From Anianibacter sp965662745 (lineage in GTDB: Bacteria > Pseudomonadota > Alphaproteobacteria > Rhodobacterales > Rhodobacteraceae), in assembly GCA_965662745.1 (NCBI GenBank), contig CBFIJK010000057.1, positions 1-22,552 of the forward strand: a stretch of DNA of 22,552 nt, given 5' to 3'. Under the pieces are notes generated by a model. The model saw only the letters and a list, made by a program, of their open reading frames with translations, was not told the origin of the DNA and did no database searches. Position numbers and translations under genes: made by a program. Every line of letters begins with the position of its first letter. The stretch's first letter is position 1. Positions 21,965 through 22,552 of the stretch are shown piece by piece.

Positions 21965-22552
21965 ATGCTTACCCCCGAGGAAAACGACATTCTCACCCGT
22001 GTGACCGGCGACGCGCCGATGGCCGATCTGATGCGCCAGCACTGGACGCCTGTCTGCCTTCTGGAAGAGATCGCCGATCCCGATGGCAAGCCTGTCCGGG
22101 TCGAAGCGCTTGGCAAATCCTATGTCGCTTGGCGCGACAGCGAAGGCACAGCGGCCCTCTTCGATGAGCTTTGCCCGCACCGCAAGGCGTCGCTCGTCTA
22201 CGGGCGGAACGAAGAATGCGGCCTGCGCTGCTTGTATCACGGTTGGAAATTCGACGTGAACGGCAATGTCACAGCGATGTCGTCAGAACCCGAAGGCAGC
22301 CCGCTCAAGGACCGCGTGAAGGCCCGCGTCTACCCGACCGTCGAATGGGGTGGATTTCTTTGGGCGTGGCTGGGCGAGGCAGAAAAGGCCCCCGAATTCG
22401 ACCCGCCGGCTTTTGCGCCCGAGAAGGGCACCGACATCGCGATTCTGAAGATCCGCGTTCCGGCCAATTGGGCGCAGATCCACGAGGGCCAGATCGACAG
22501 CGCGCATTCCTCGTCGCTGCATTCGTCAGACATGAAACCCGCGCGGGTTGAA
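21965..22552 (+). CDS. pht3: Rieske non-heme iron oxygenase large subunit, phthalate 4,5-dioxygenase-like (partial, 3' end outside window)
   Basis: The first 196 residues of a ring-hydroxylating oxygenase; the frame is open to the last base. The Rieske [2Fe-2S] ligands are Cys70, His72, Cys89 and His92 in the order C-x-H-x16-C-x2-H (DELCPHRKAS and LRCLYHGWKF). The mononuclear iron motif has begun: Asp178, His181 and His186 (D-x2-H-x4-H). The aspartate is the residue that bridges the Rieske and iron centres of neighbouring subunits. Its number is the same as the bridging Asp178 I remember for Burkholderia phthalate dioxygenase, which supports a PDO-type N terminus. With the reductase encoded divergently it should form a two-component system that dihydroxylates phthalate or a related aromatic acid. 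Substrate residues lie beyond the window, so specificity is inferred from neighbours. Confidence 0.85.
   Translation, partial: MLTPEENDILTRVTGDAPMADLMRQHWTPVCLLEEIADPDGKPVRVEALGKSYVAWRDSEGTAALFDELCPHRKASLVYGRNEECGLRCLYHGWKFDVNGNVTAMSSEPEGSPLKDRVKARVYPTVEWGGFLWAWLGEAEKAPEFDPPAFAPEKGTDIAILKIRVPANWAQIHEGQIDSAHSSSLHSSDMKPARVE

Noticed and set aside
22171..22551. Plus-strand open frame within the Rieske oxygenase gene in another frame
   Set aside because: The frame starting at 21965 carries all Rieske and iron ligands and stays open to the window end; this one is a shadow.

Overview
The window is GC-rich throughout and packed with catabolic genes, with short intergenic gaps and several overlapping gene ends. 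A TAXI-type TRAP transporter, a class II (degradative) HMG-CoA reductase, an Agrobacterium-type uronate dehydrogenase and a phthalate-dioxygenase-type cluster together suggest an alphaproteobacterium, most likely Rhodobacterales (Roseobacter/Paracoccus-like). This is inferred from gene content; no rRNA or other phylogenetic marker is present. I saw no tRNA, rRNA, insertion sequence, integrase or CRISPR array. The first 139 bases hold no gene I can support.

Left part (140-4545): a signalling island. On the minus strand lie a small exported protein of the sulfite-oxidase/molybdopterin-binding fold (apparently without the molybdenum-ligand cysteine), a membrane hybrid histidine kinase (PAS-HisKA-HATPase-REC-HPt) and an ABM-domain protein. 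A NarL/LuxR-type response regulator is divergent from them. Next, on the plus strand (4620-7607), adenine deaminase is followed 9 bases later by a complete class II HMG-CoA reductase. Convergent to this pair is a Tm-1-like/UPF0261 protein, which shares a 93-bp divergent promoter region, carrying a clear inverted repeat, with a PuuC-like aldehyde dehydrogenase. A type II dehydroquinase (aroQ) follows.

Middle part (10959-15817, minus strand): an apparent operon TAXI solute-binding protein > fused TRAP permease > SMP-30/gluconolactonase > uronate-dehydrogenase-like enzyme. A strong stem-loop lies between the binding protein and the permease.

Right part (16031 to the end): a class II aldolase/decarboxylase-like protein, a MarR regulator, an EamA transporter, an unknown 146-aa protein, and a set resembling the pht/oph phthalate genes: 4,5-dihydroxyphthalate decarboxylase, Gfo/Idh/MocA dehydrogenase, phthalate dioxygenase reductase and, divergent, the Rieske oxygenase large subunit, which runs off the window. 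The expected chemistry is phthalate (or a related aromatic dicarboxylate) > cis-4,5-dihydrodiol > 4,5-dihydroxyphthalate > protocatechuate.

The most interesting signal is regulatory. An ACTTAG-N4-CTAA inverted repeat occurs at three places: in the promoter of the TRAP operon, upstream of the class II aldolase, and in the spacer of a near-consensus promoter between the oxygenase and its reductase. It looks like the operator of the MarR protein encoded among these genes. It ties the transporter operon, including the apparently sugar-type lactonase and uronate dehydrogenase, to the aromatic dioxygenase genes as one regulon.
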